Positions 33,967-46,600 of a stretch of 64,000 nucleotides of DNA are shown here, piece after piece. This stretch comes from Chrysogorgia sp. JL179-B06. Lineage: Eukaryota; Cnidaria; Anthozoa; Scleralcyonacea; Chrysogorgiidae. The stretch covers positions 278,501 through 342,500 of the forward strand of contig JAYKKM010000414.1 in assembly GCA_035772405.1 (NCBI GenBank). The letters run 5' to 3'. How positions within the stretch are numbered: position 1 is the first letter of the stretch; the number at the start of each line of letters is the position of its first letter. The position numbers and the translations under genes are program-made. Under the pieces are notes generated by a model, which searched no databases, was not told the DNA's origin, and saw only the letters and a list, made by a program, of their open reading frames with translations.

Positions 33967-36900
33967 TAGAGGCAACCGAAAATATGCCAGGGGCGCCTTG
34001 CATGCTTGATCTGCCCCTGTTGGTAGCTAGATCAATTGTTTGAGCACATGGCCAGCAATTGAGCACATGGCCAGCAATTGAGCACATGGCCAGAGGATTT
34101 GAGCTTGACAATCGTCCATGTTTTGTCGGTTTTTCATTCATTAAACAAAAGTGATCTTTTCCTTCAGGGTGGCCTGGAATTATTTACGGGACTTGGTCTC
34201 ACATTGGGACCTCTAATTGGAGGTATTCTTTATCAAGTAAGTGTCATCTCCTGCTTTTAGATCAGACAGCTTTAAGACCTAAGAATGAAGGTTACAAGAT
34301 TTAATATGTGTTATAATGTCACCTTTGTCACATTTGCTACAATTGTTATAGTGCTGTGGTGAGTACTGGTTACTGTTAATATCTAGATTTTCTGACCAGC
34401 AAGCTATTAATATGTTGATATTTAGTTATGTAGTTTTTGGTATACCAACTCTCAGTCAGAGTTTCAGTCTGCAGCTAATTAAGTATATCCTTGTCTCCAT
34501 AAGAAACCATTTTTGGTTAATAATTTGTGGGTTAAACGTAGGATTGCAATGACTAGTTTTGAAACGACTCAACTAGTTGTGAAATCGCTCAACAAGTTTT
34601 GAAACGACTCAACTCGTTATGAAACGACTCAACTAGTTGTGAAACGACTTAACTGGTTGTGAAACTACTTAACTAGTTTTGAAACGAATAAACTAGTTGT
34701 GAAATGACTCAACTACAGTGGTTGTGAGACAACTCAACTAGTTGTGAGATGACTCAACTAGTTGTGAAACGACTAAACTAGTTATTAAATTACTCATATA
34801 GTTGTGAAATGACTTAACTAGTTTTGAAACGACTTAACTAGTTTTGAAACGACTTAACTAGTTGTGAAATGACTGAGTAGTTTTGAAACAAATGAGCACG
34901 CGGTTGGTCTGGTCTGAATGCTCCTCCAGTCTGCGCTATTTCCTCCCGATATTGTTCTTATCATTCGAAATGTTAAATTTTCTACGTATTTACCATCAAC
35001 ACCATATTTCTATCAAATTGTCACAGTCTTAATACTGTACAGGACGTTCGCCAAGATTTATTATATATATATTCCAGGGTATTTACAAAATACTGTCTAC
35101 AAAATTACTACCTGAAGAGTATTCATTGTTTACAAAATACACTTATGAAAAATACATTATTTTATTATTGTTATTATTTACAAATATTTTACAACGGTAA
35201 CCCTTCAGAACGCGTAGGTATCTGTTTTTCAAGGGGCCGTATCCTAATGCTATGTTACAAAACTATTACTACTTGGAAGTTGGAATTCCTTGGTAGGTTA
35301 TTCCAGCATTTAGCTCCTGTGTAGCTAATGCTTTTCTAGTTGACAATTTTTGTTATTTAATAGCTGGAACATATTAGCCATGTTTCCTGGAACATAAATA
35401 TAGCTTTCTGATCATTTCTTCTATCTTTAAGTATTTGCCAATTAAGTTCCTTTAATAAATCATTTGATCGGATTTCATATGGTCTACCTGTAATTATTCT
35501 TGCCGAGCGAGCGCAATAATATCCCTTGTGTCTACTAATCCAGTCTAAAGTGCGTTATCCAAACAAAGACAAGGCCGCCAGAGCCTGGGCTCACATAAAC
35601 AAATTATACTGTAATTAAGATGTCTTTTAGGACAAACGGTTTCATTCGTCTCAACATACCTAGTCACTTTTATTTACATTTCATGCATCATCATCATCAT
35701 CGTATCGAGTCTCCTCGCAACAAAAAATATATATATATAAAACAAATAAAAGTGGTTTTAGAAGTGGTTTTCATGCGCAATTAGACTAAGGGGAAATCTC
35801 AGACCAGGGGATAACGGAGACCGTGACACCTGCTTCTCGAACGAAACGAAATTTCAATAGTGAAATAAGTGTGAGGCGGAGATCTCGCTAAACGGGGCGT
35901 GCTTAGCTCCACAGATAACCCAAAACGTCAATCAACGTGTTGTGAAATGAAGGTGTGGGTATCCATATAAGGAAACGATTTTTGTTAATCTTTTGTGTTG
36001 CTGTAATAGTGAATATGCGGTCGCATTCCGCTTTCGTAATGTAAAGACTACGTCACTAATTATCACCTTCGGGACATTTCAAGTGGTCTTTGTTTACCAA
36101 AACCACGTACAAATAACATGAAAAATAGTTTTATGTACGACGGAGCACACCTTTGGAATTCTATTCCAAAAGAAATTAGGGAAAGCAAGTCACTTTCTTC
36201 CTTTCGAAATAAAATCGCTGCTCACATCAGTGCGTAAAAACTATTGTAAACAATTTACCTGTAAATAGTTTAAAACTTTAATTAATTTGTTACATTTAAA
36301 TACTCCATATCTCTTAAAACTTATATATTTTGTAAATAGCTTATCATATTCTACATGTAAAATTATTTTCTGGCACACGCCCCCCGTGGAAATCAGCTGC
36401 GGTTGACGGGGTCAGCGTGTATAAATAAAGTTATACTACTACTACATCTGTCGTGCGCGCGGTGCAATAGTTACAAATGTTGCGCAACCCCCGCGCGCAT
36501 ATTATATGCATTCGGCGGTGACCTTGATTCAGTAAATGAGCCGAGTATAGAAAAAACGGTTGCTAAAAACATGAAAAACACAGCTTAGAATAACAGTTCG
36601 CACTGTTTATGTGTATCTCGATGTGTATGATGTCGATGAACGCAATTTATTTACCTTTACACTGCTTCAGAAGATAAACCAAAAGAACAACATGTCAACA
36701 TGCATGAAGAGAGCCTATCTGAAGTAAATCTCATATGGTCTTGGCAATATGCGTCCGGTTTATTTTTCATAAAACTTGGTCATGACCTTGGTACACCCCG
36801 CTGCTTGATTGAGTCATTTCACTTTAGGTTGAGTCATTTCGCAAAACGTTGATTGATATCTCGTTTCACAATCAGTCATTCCACAAACTGCTTGGGCTGG

Positions 36901-39900
36901 TTGCAGTCTAGGGCAGCTGGTCCAGTTGAATAATTTCACGTACAGTCGACTACCGCTAACTCGAAGCAATTTTCGTTTCCCTTCAGGTCATTTTCTATCG
37001 ATAACTCGAACCACGTTTGTCAAGACGTGACAAGTCTAAATATACAGTACTGTAGTCTAAAAAATTGAATTTATTTTGAAGCAGCCGTCTTTTTTTGCAT
37101 TACAAAAATGTGTTAGTCCAAGTTGAATCATTTCACATATATTGCTTGAGTAATTTGTATTTTTATGAAGTCGTTTCACAACATGTTACAAGTAATATTT
37201 GGCATTTCACTCGATTAAACTGAATGTTCTAAGGATTTATGGTGAAGGAAAATTTAAAGACCAAGACATTTTAAGACCAAACCGGAACCAGTTGCGAAAA
37301 ATGCAACATCAAGGCCTTCCGGCTGGAATTGAACGCGCGATGCTAGTGCAGTGCTCTGATCACTGAGCTACGGAGGCCGTTGCTGAGACCTAGTCACGAG
37401 TTCTGTATATATAATGGTGGAAATGCCGGGATACGATTCTGGGTATATTACAAGTAAATATACAGCTAAATGAATTAACGTTGTCCTCGACAAAGCTAAA
37501 AGGTCAAAGCTAAAAGGTCAAAGCCAAGCGCGAAAAGTACGATAATAGCGACAAGTTTTAATTTAGTTGTGTCGAAATTCTCCATTGAAAATTGAAATAC
37601 AGGGGAGACGTGCAGCCAAGAGCTAGAAGCTTGAAGGAAATCGTACGTTTCGCGCTTGGCTTTGACGTTTTAGCTTTGGCCTTTTAGCTTTGTCGAGGAT
37701 AACGTTAATTCATTTAGCTGTATACATTTTAAGACCAAACCTGGACCAGTTGCGAAAAATGAACCCGCGACCCTGCGATGCTCGCTGGTAACGGCCGCCC
37801 ATACCAGACACAGTATACATATAAAACTTCCACCACTTGACACACAGATAATTAAGAAGGGCGAACAAGCAAAATCTTATTAACACTAATTTTACCAAAA
37901 TGAAACCATGAAAGAAAATCGTTCAGTGATGGACTGATACCAGAAATGTTTCGCAACCTTCGCAATCCCAGTTTGCGACGGTGTCAATTCATCCCTAACG
38001 TTCTTCGACTACAGCTCGTCCAACAGGTTTATGAGTAACCTGCGGATACAGGCTCACACACCCGCCTCGCATTGCGCAATCGCATTGTATCTTAGGAGTT
38101 GTGGTGAAGGAAAATTTCGAGTGGAGGAATACTATACATTTTAAGACCAAACCTGGACCAGTTGCGAGAAATGCAACATATACAAGCCATCTGGCTGGAA
38201 TTGAACCCGCGACCCTGCGATGCTAGTGTATGACTGACTGTATGTAGTGCTGCATTGACCACTGAGCTACGGAGGCCGTTGCCTCGAGCCTAGTCACAAG
38301 TTCTATATATATACTATAGTGATGGTAATGCCGGGAGAAGATTTGGGTATATTACTCGAAATTTTCCTTCACCACAACTCCTTAGAACATGCAGTTTAAT
38401 CGAGTGTAATGCCAAATATTACATTGTATCTTAACCGGTTTGTACAGGTATGCTAGGAAAACACTGGCCGGTTTACTGTAACACGCGAAGCCTTCATCAA
38501 TGACAATGGTTTGCGAGTAGCTTGCGTGAAATCGCGACGCGTGTGTTGTGCTTTCCCAGAGCCCTTGAATGTATAGACTCTGGGAACGTGAATGTAAGTT
38601 ATAAAGAAATTTCTAAATGACAATTTTAAAATATATTACGGAATGTTTTCAAAAATCTGACAGGACGGAATGTTTTCAAAAATCTGACAGGTTTATATAA
38701 ACCGATCAATATACTGGTCTGAAGCCGCTCCTGTGCCGTGAATTTTCAAACCATTCAAAAATTACATACCATGTAATACCTGCAGTACTTCAATATTAAT
38801 GATAATATTTCATGAGGAAAACACAAAGGAAAATCATGACCGTATCGTGTCTATAAAGATTCGTCCTGGTTTACATAAACGCAGCGAACGCTTACAGTAA
38901 AATTTGAACATTTACATAAAATTTTTAATAGCTTTCAAAAACTCATTAATATTTCATGAGGAAAACACAAAGGAAAATCATGACCGTATCTTGTCTATGT
39001 GTGATAAAGATTCGTCCTGGTTTACATCAAACGTTTCCTTCGAATTTCTCGGCGAAAATGGCTTGAATCACTGAAATAATTGGTTGAACATGGTTATTTA
39101 GATGCAGTCGTTTCAAAGCAACTAAACCCGATAAACACTGGTTGCTGCTCGTGTTTTAACTACTACTTAACCTGCAGTTGTTTAATACATGTATATATCT
39201 GATTATATACAGCTTATACAGGTGTATTAGACGTGTATAATTAAAGAAATGTTCTCTTCTATAGTATGGAGGTTTTGAATTACCTTTTTTTGTGCTGGCC
39301 GGGTTCATTCTAATCATGCTTCCTCTCACAATATGTATTTTACCTCCTATGAAGAAAGGTAGGGACTTGACTTATAATATGCTACTTAAAGTGCCTGTCC
39401 GTGATTTGGGGATTTTACATATTTGTGATCTTTGGAATTTCTGGGTAAGGTACTACCTACAGGAACAAGGTATATGATTGGTTCTCTGCGACATTGCATT
39501 TTCTTCCGTTTTAGTTCGTAAACTCTTCATTTCCTCAGTGATTAGTCATGGAGGGTTAGGGTTAGGGTTAGTATCAGGGTTAACGTTAGGGTTATGGTTC
39601 TGATATGAAAATATGCATGATGCACGTGCTAATTTATGTACGAAATTCAAAGGAAAAACTGCGGTGATGGAATGTTGCAGAGAACCAATCATACACCTCG
39701 TTCCTGTAGGTACGACATGACCCGAATTTCTTGAGAAGAAATGTAAAATATCTTGTCGTGCGAAAATTTCATCTTCACGCCTAGTTTCCCCCTGCTAAAG
39801 TGATTTACTATTCACAGGAAATGACGTCAAAGCAGGGACACGCGAAGACATTGCACACTGATTCAGCAGTGAAATACAAAGAAAGTTTGGGAATTGAGAG

Positions 39901-40538
39901 AATTCTGTCTAAACAGGTGTGTTTAAAGTTCAGAGCCAAACTTTCTTTGTATTTCACTGTTGAATTAGTGTGCATGAATGACTTCGCGTGTCCCTGCTTT
40001 GACGTCATTTCCTGTGAATAGTAAATCAACTTTAGCAGTGAAAAAAGCATGAAGATGAAATTTTCGAACGACAACATATATTTCATTTCTTCTTGGTAGA
40101 ACCCAAAGATTAGGAATATGTAAAGTTATAGTTAACGTTATACTTAAAGTTATAAAGCCTTCTTCATATTGGCCTCAATATCGTTTCTTGTTGTGCTAAG
40201 TTGGGAGATGTTGTTTTAAAAACAGGTCACTAGTTTACCTTGCCTCTGACTTTTGGAAATATTTTATTTAAATGCGTAACATTGTTTTTTTTAGTACAAT
40301 TATTTTGAGGAAACACTATGTTATTTACAATATTTCTCACTAAGCATTATATCATTTCTGATTGTCGTTGCTATGGTCAGAGCACTAGTACTTTAAACCA
40401 GTAAAATTGAACATTCCCAGTTAGGCCAGTCAGATAACATCTCCAACAGCACTTTATTTAGTGATTTGGCCTCACTAGAACTTAATCTTATGACCTCCGC
40501 CAGGAGGTTATGTTTTTACCTCTGTCTGTCTGTCTGTA

Positions 40539-40601
<63 letters not shown>

Positions 40602-40635
40602 AAGCAAAAATCAATGAACAGATTTTCATTTTACC

Positions 40636-40684
<49 letters not shown>

Positions 40685-43600
40685 TGTATCTCAAAAATCA
40701 ATGAACAGATTTTCATTTTACCTCTGTTTGTTTGTTTGTTTGTTTGTTTGTTTGTTTGTTTGTTTATTTGTTTGTCTGTAAGCTGGATATCTCAAAAGGT
40801 AATGAACAGATTTTCATAAAAGTTTGTAGAAGGGATGGTCATATGCCAAGAACCAATCCATTAAATTTTGGATACATTTGGATGACAATTGGATGAAATA
40901 TTGATAAAGATCTATCTGTAAGCTTCTCCGTTTCGAAGAAATGAATGAAAAAAACGCTATGCAGATCTTTACTAGTAATATTCACAAACAAGCTGAATTC
41001 ACAAAACAGCGAGCTTGTCAGTGTCATTGTTTATACAAAAGCCAAAAGGTGCACTCAACGGAACAAATGCAATCAAGCATTTTATTCATTCAAGAGAGAC
41101 CAGTTTATATAGACATATGTAGGTCTGGTGAGTTTTTGGCCTAGTGTATACCTCCGCTGGCGGAGGTATGCAGTCTCTGAGTGCCTTCTAGTTCTATATG
41201 TTATAATATTGTACCATATGCAAAATAATTGAAAATATTGTTTCATGTTTGATTTTCAGAAAGCCCAAAAAATGCGGATAGTCCGATCGGCAATGCAACA
41301 ATAACGAAACTTCTTAAAATACCTGCCTTTGATGTCATAGGTTTGTGAAACAATTATTGTTTGAACTTAGTATTCAGTCTTGTATGTGAGGTTGTCTCAG
41401 ATTCATTAGAAGGGTCCTTCTTTTCTATTTAACCAGTTACTACAGTTGCTGCTGGTGGAATGGCAATTGGAATTGTTGAACCCTTATTGGCTCCACATCT
41501 CAAAAGTGAGGTACGTTTCCAATTTCTTTCTCTATTTCACATTTCACTTTGCTTCACTTGGCTTTACTTTACTCTACTTTACTTTACTCTATTCTATTCT
41601 ACTTTACTCTACTCTACTCTACTCTACTCTACTCTACTCTACTCTACTCTACTCTACTCTACTCCACTCTACTCTACTCTTCTTTACTCTTCTTTACTCT
41701 ACATTACTTTACTCTACTCTACTCTACTCTACTCTACTCTACTCTACTCTACTCTACTCTACTCTACTCTACTCTACTCTACTCTACTCTACTCTACTCT
41801 ACTCTGCTCTACTCTACTTTACTCTACTTTACTGTCTACACCATACTAATTATTGTAATATGTAAATATTGTAATATGTCATATTAATTTTTCCCATTAG
41901 TTTGATGTCACCAACAGCACCGATATTGGCTTAATATTCCTCTTGTTTTGTGGTACATATGCCTTGTTTGCTCCGATATTTGGGTGGATAGCTGACAAAA
42001 CGGTGAGTGTTTTTACGACCAATAGTAGTTGCTTTTAGAGTTTATTACACACAGAAATTTCCACTTCATATACACATTAAAAGTTAATAATAAAATATTA
42101 AATCGAGTACTCTAAAAGGCTTCACTCTCTGACGAAGATCTTCTCTCAAACGTCACATCTCCTTCACACTATTTCGGTAGTACACCAACATTTTAGAGTT
42201 TTTGATTTGTATAAACCATATTTCTATGTTTTTTTCATTGCAGAATCCAAGATGGGTAATGAGTTTAGGATGTTTTCTCTGTGGAATAGGATTCTTTCTC
42301 CTTGGCCCAGCTCCTATTGGCTTTTTACCAAAGTAAGTCTTCTGTTTTTTTGTGTCTGCTAAGTATCTCAGTAGACATAGTAAAGAGAAAAGATCAGAGA
42401 CCGTGGAATCATCTGAAAAGTGGGGGAGGCAACGCCGAAAAGGAGCACCTTGGATATTTTCAAAACAATTGTATAATTTAAAATGTTGTACGGTTGTAAC
42501 TTCCATTTGTTTTATTTTGTTTATAAAGAAACAGTCACTCTTTAGTTTACAGCAAATAACAATGTCATACCTCTACGAAAAGGCTACATTAATTCTTCCA
42601 AGTATAGGCAATATTCCACAGTAAACCTTAACCGCGACATGCCACGTTTATAGAGGGAATTTTTATTTCAGAAAAAGGGCACATTTTCCGATTTTGGAAA
42701 AAGTGGGGGGCATCTGCCCCCAGTGTTCCCCCGGTTTCGCGGCCTCTTGAAATGGTGGTGAACTGCCGACATTTTTAGCAATGAAATATTGACGTTTCGA
42801 ACGCTTCATTAGAGTGAAATGCTTTTTTTTACTCTGATGAAGGGCTCCGCTCGAAACGTCAGTATTACATTGCTAAAAATCTCGGCAAATTTACGAAGGC
42901 AATGTCCTTCAATCTTCGTGCAAAAAGAAGAGAAAATCGTGAAAATCCTTTGAGTGGCGTTGTATGTAGACCAAGAAGGACGTTGAGATTACTCTTAGCT
43001 TGGGACTAAAAGTGATTCGTTCTTTTTGTTTTGAAGATTTCTATTCTAGATTGTTGTGTCTTACTGGTATTTTTCTTATTAACATGTATATTTGTCTTTT
43101 TTCTCAACAGTAAACTTTGGCTTGTCACGTTTTCTATGGGATTAATAGGACTCGCTATTGGTCCTTGTTTTGTTCCCGCCATTGCTGAAATGTCAAATAT
43201 TGTTAAGTGAGTACTTCATCATATATAGAGGGGGACTCTAGGGAAATATTAGGTAAAGGGGGGACTGAGGGAAATATTAGGTAAAGGGCGGATCCTTGGG
43301 GGGAAATCGAAAATTAAGTGGGTACATAGGTACTGTACCTGGCCATGTAAAGTCTTTGAAAGTAATGAACAGTATCTTGAAAAGAAGCCTTCATCTTAAT
43401 TATAGTAACGAGGAACCGTCATCCAAATCAAGTAAGGGGACCCTCGTTATATGTTGCACCAGCTGTTGTAGTCTAGTGGTTACTACACATGTCTATGAGC
43501 TGGGAGACACAGGTTCAAATCCTGGGTCAGACCTCCACTCAGGGTCTTAAATATAATTGAGGAGAAAGTGCTGCCTTTGCAATAATACCAGCAAATAGTA

Positions 43601-46600
43601 AGACTTTCGGGTCTTCTCGGATAACGACCTTACATCGTAGGCCCTCGGAACCCCTATCAATTGGGCTTCTAGCTTGTTGGGGTATTCCGTTCACCTAAAA
43701 GAGTGATAAATCTACTAAACTAAACTAAACTATGTTGTTGCTGTTCAAGTTGTAATTAACTCAGGAAAATGAGGGTCATCACCTACCTATACTATCAAGT
43801 TTTGTGATTGGTTGATTAAAACAATAAAATAATAGAATCAACCACAAAGAAACCAATGTCCTAACCTAACCACTTTTCCATATAGCCAATCGCAAAACCT
43901 GTTCATTTTAGGTACGTATTTACTGGAAAATGAACGCTCTAACCATCTAACAATGACATTTGTATTTCTTTACTCGTGTTTCTAGAGCAAAAGGATATGC
44001 TAATGATCTCGCTACGCAAGGCGTCATCGCTGGTATCTTTGGAGCTGCTTATAACGTAGGGTAAGTAGGCTGGAGTAGACGGGTGGCACGGGGAAAACTG
44101 CCCCTTTCTGGTTGCTTGTTCATATTTATCTCAAATTGGCTTAGACATGATTACTTCGTAAAACTTAACACGCAGGACTAATCACATAGCTGAACACCGC
44201 GTACAAACAAAACACGATATTGACTGGCACTCGGCTGATTGTATCGCCTTTAGCACAAACTACAAACAGCGACTTACATATTAGAAAATTGGTATACCAA
44301 CTTGGAACATAAACCACTTATGACTTCTTCGCACGCACCAACGAACAATAGACCTACCGACAAACAATACATCCACGCTTAACGCAACACCCACTCACAC
44401 TAATTATGACACAAACAAACGATGACGTAATGAACCAGACGTACACATAGGCAAACCTGACAAACACGCTTTACTTGACTCAGATGACCTCCGCTGATCA
44501 GGCCGTCGAAACGTCTTTCTCAAGACTACAACAACTTGGACTATCAACTTCACACATCTAATGATACTGCTAGGTTCAAACCATTTACTTTATTCTAAAG
44601 TCTGTCCATATGGTCCCCAGTAAGAGTGATGACCTGCTAACATTCTATGCCATGGTCCACGTGCTCTGCAGCGAGATCTCGCATTACACCTATTTCCCTT
44701 GCGTTCATAAAATAATTCGTTGCGTTCATATGGAAAATGAGCTTCGCCGCTTGGTGAGGATCTTTGTGCATCCTCACCAAGCGAGATGAAAATGTTCCGT
44801 ATGAATGGCTGATCGCGGGCTGATCGCGGCTACCGGGCGTGTAAGCCCGAAAATGTTTTTCGCCATTATAAAAGTTCTTGTCGTTTAGACCAAGTCGACC
44901 ACTCTTTGCTTCTACTCTTGTTCTTGTCTTTGTGTTGCCACAAGGAGCGACCAAGCGCGAGTAGTCGACATAACTATAGTTAAAGTTTAGTTTACTACCT
45001 TTTTATATAATCCGGTCCTGGAAATGATATGTTGACACAAGAGAATACTTGTATATTTTTAGATCATTCCTTGGACCAACTTTGAGCGGTGTTATCGCGG
45101 AGTATGTTCATTTTTCGTGGACGTGTACGGTAAGCAACATTGTCGCGAAGTAACCAGAGGGAGGGGAGGGGGGAGAAACGACTGGAATATTTCCTTTGTC
45201 TTTTCTTCATAAATTATTAATGAGCAAAGCTACCAGACTTACTTATTTTGACAAATAAATAGTTAAATATATGTATTTCTGACTGCCCCAATCGGGAATC
45301 GAACCCGAGGTCTCCGAATCAACGCATCGGCTCTCTATTGAGACACGGTCAGAACAGTCAAATATCATATACATATTTATACATCGCTCCGACTCTCAAA
45401 TCTCTACAGGAAGACATCCATCTTCGACGAAGTAGAGCGAAGCCTCTCGCAGGACTTCCTCAAGTAGCGAGCTTATCACCGGCTCTTGTATACAGGAGGC
45501 TTTTGAACAACTTTTAGATGAAGAGAGGATTTATTAATAGTTCCAGGAAGGATCCAGGAAGACAAAACTGCCCGGTCTGGATAGGAGGGCAACGAGGGCG
45601 TTGCCATAACCCCCCCGGCCATAGATTATAAATGTTTACTCTGAACCAAATGTTGATTAAAATCCTTCTCTATTTATCATTTCTTTCCACAGGGATTTGG
45701 CGTATTATTATTTATACAGGTAAGTCGTTCTGCAAAAATGTGTCGAGAAAGATTTTGCTATATTTGTTATAGATTTTGCTCATAACTTGATAACTTTTTC
45801 ATAAAACGAGCATTTTTACACCAAGCCGCCTCTTTGTTTATTTAGAAAATATTTTATTTTTATATTTTTTTCCAAAAGCGAAATTTTTGTTATCGTGCCC
45901 GAACTTGTAACCAAAGATATTATATTTTTTCTATTTCAGTCATTTTTACTTTTGGCTATAGCCGTATCTGGTACCTCAAGAATCACCAAAGCCAAAACGT
46001 AAGTTTATGTGGTTAACTTTTGCTTTATATATTATATAATGCCGTGCCATACCACACCATACAACACCATACCTCATCACACCATACTACATCACACCAT
46101 ATATCACTATACCTCACTACACCTTACTATACCTCACCATATATCACCATGCCTCACTACACCTTACTACACCATACCACACCATACCTCACTACACCTT
46201 ACTATACCACACCATACCTCACTACACCTTACTATACCATACCACACCATACCTCACTAAACCTTACTACACCACACCATACCACACCATACCTCACTAA
46301 ACCTTACTACACCACACCATACCACACCATACCTCACTAAACCTTACTATACCATACCACACCATACCTCACTACACCTTACTACACCACACCATACCAC
46401 ACCATACCTCACCATACCTCACTACACCTTACTATACCTCACCATATCTACACCTTACTATACCACACCATACCACACCATACCTACCTCACTACACCTT
46501 ACTATACCACACCATACCACACTACACCTTACCATACCACACCATACCTTACTACACCATACTACACCATACCTCACTACACCTTGCTACATCACACCAT

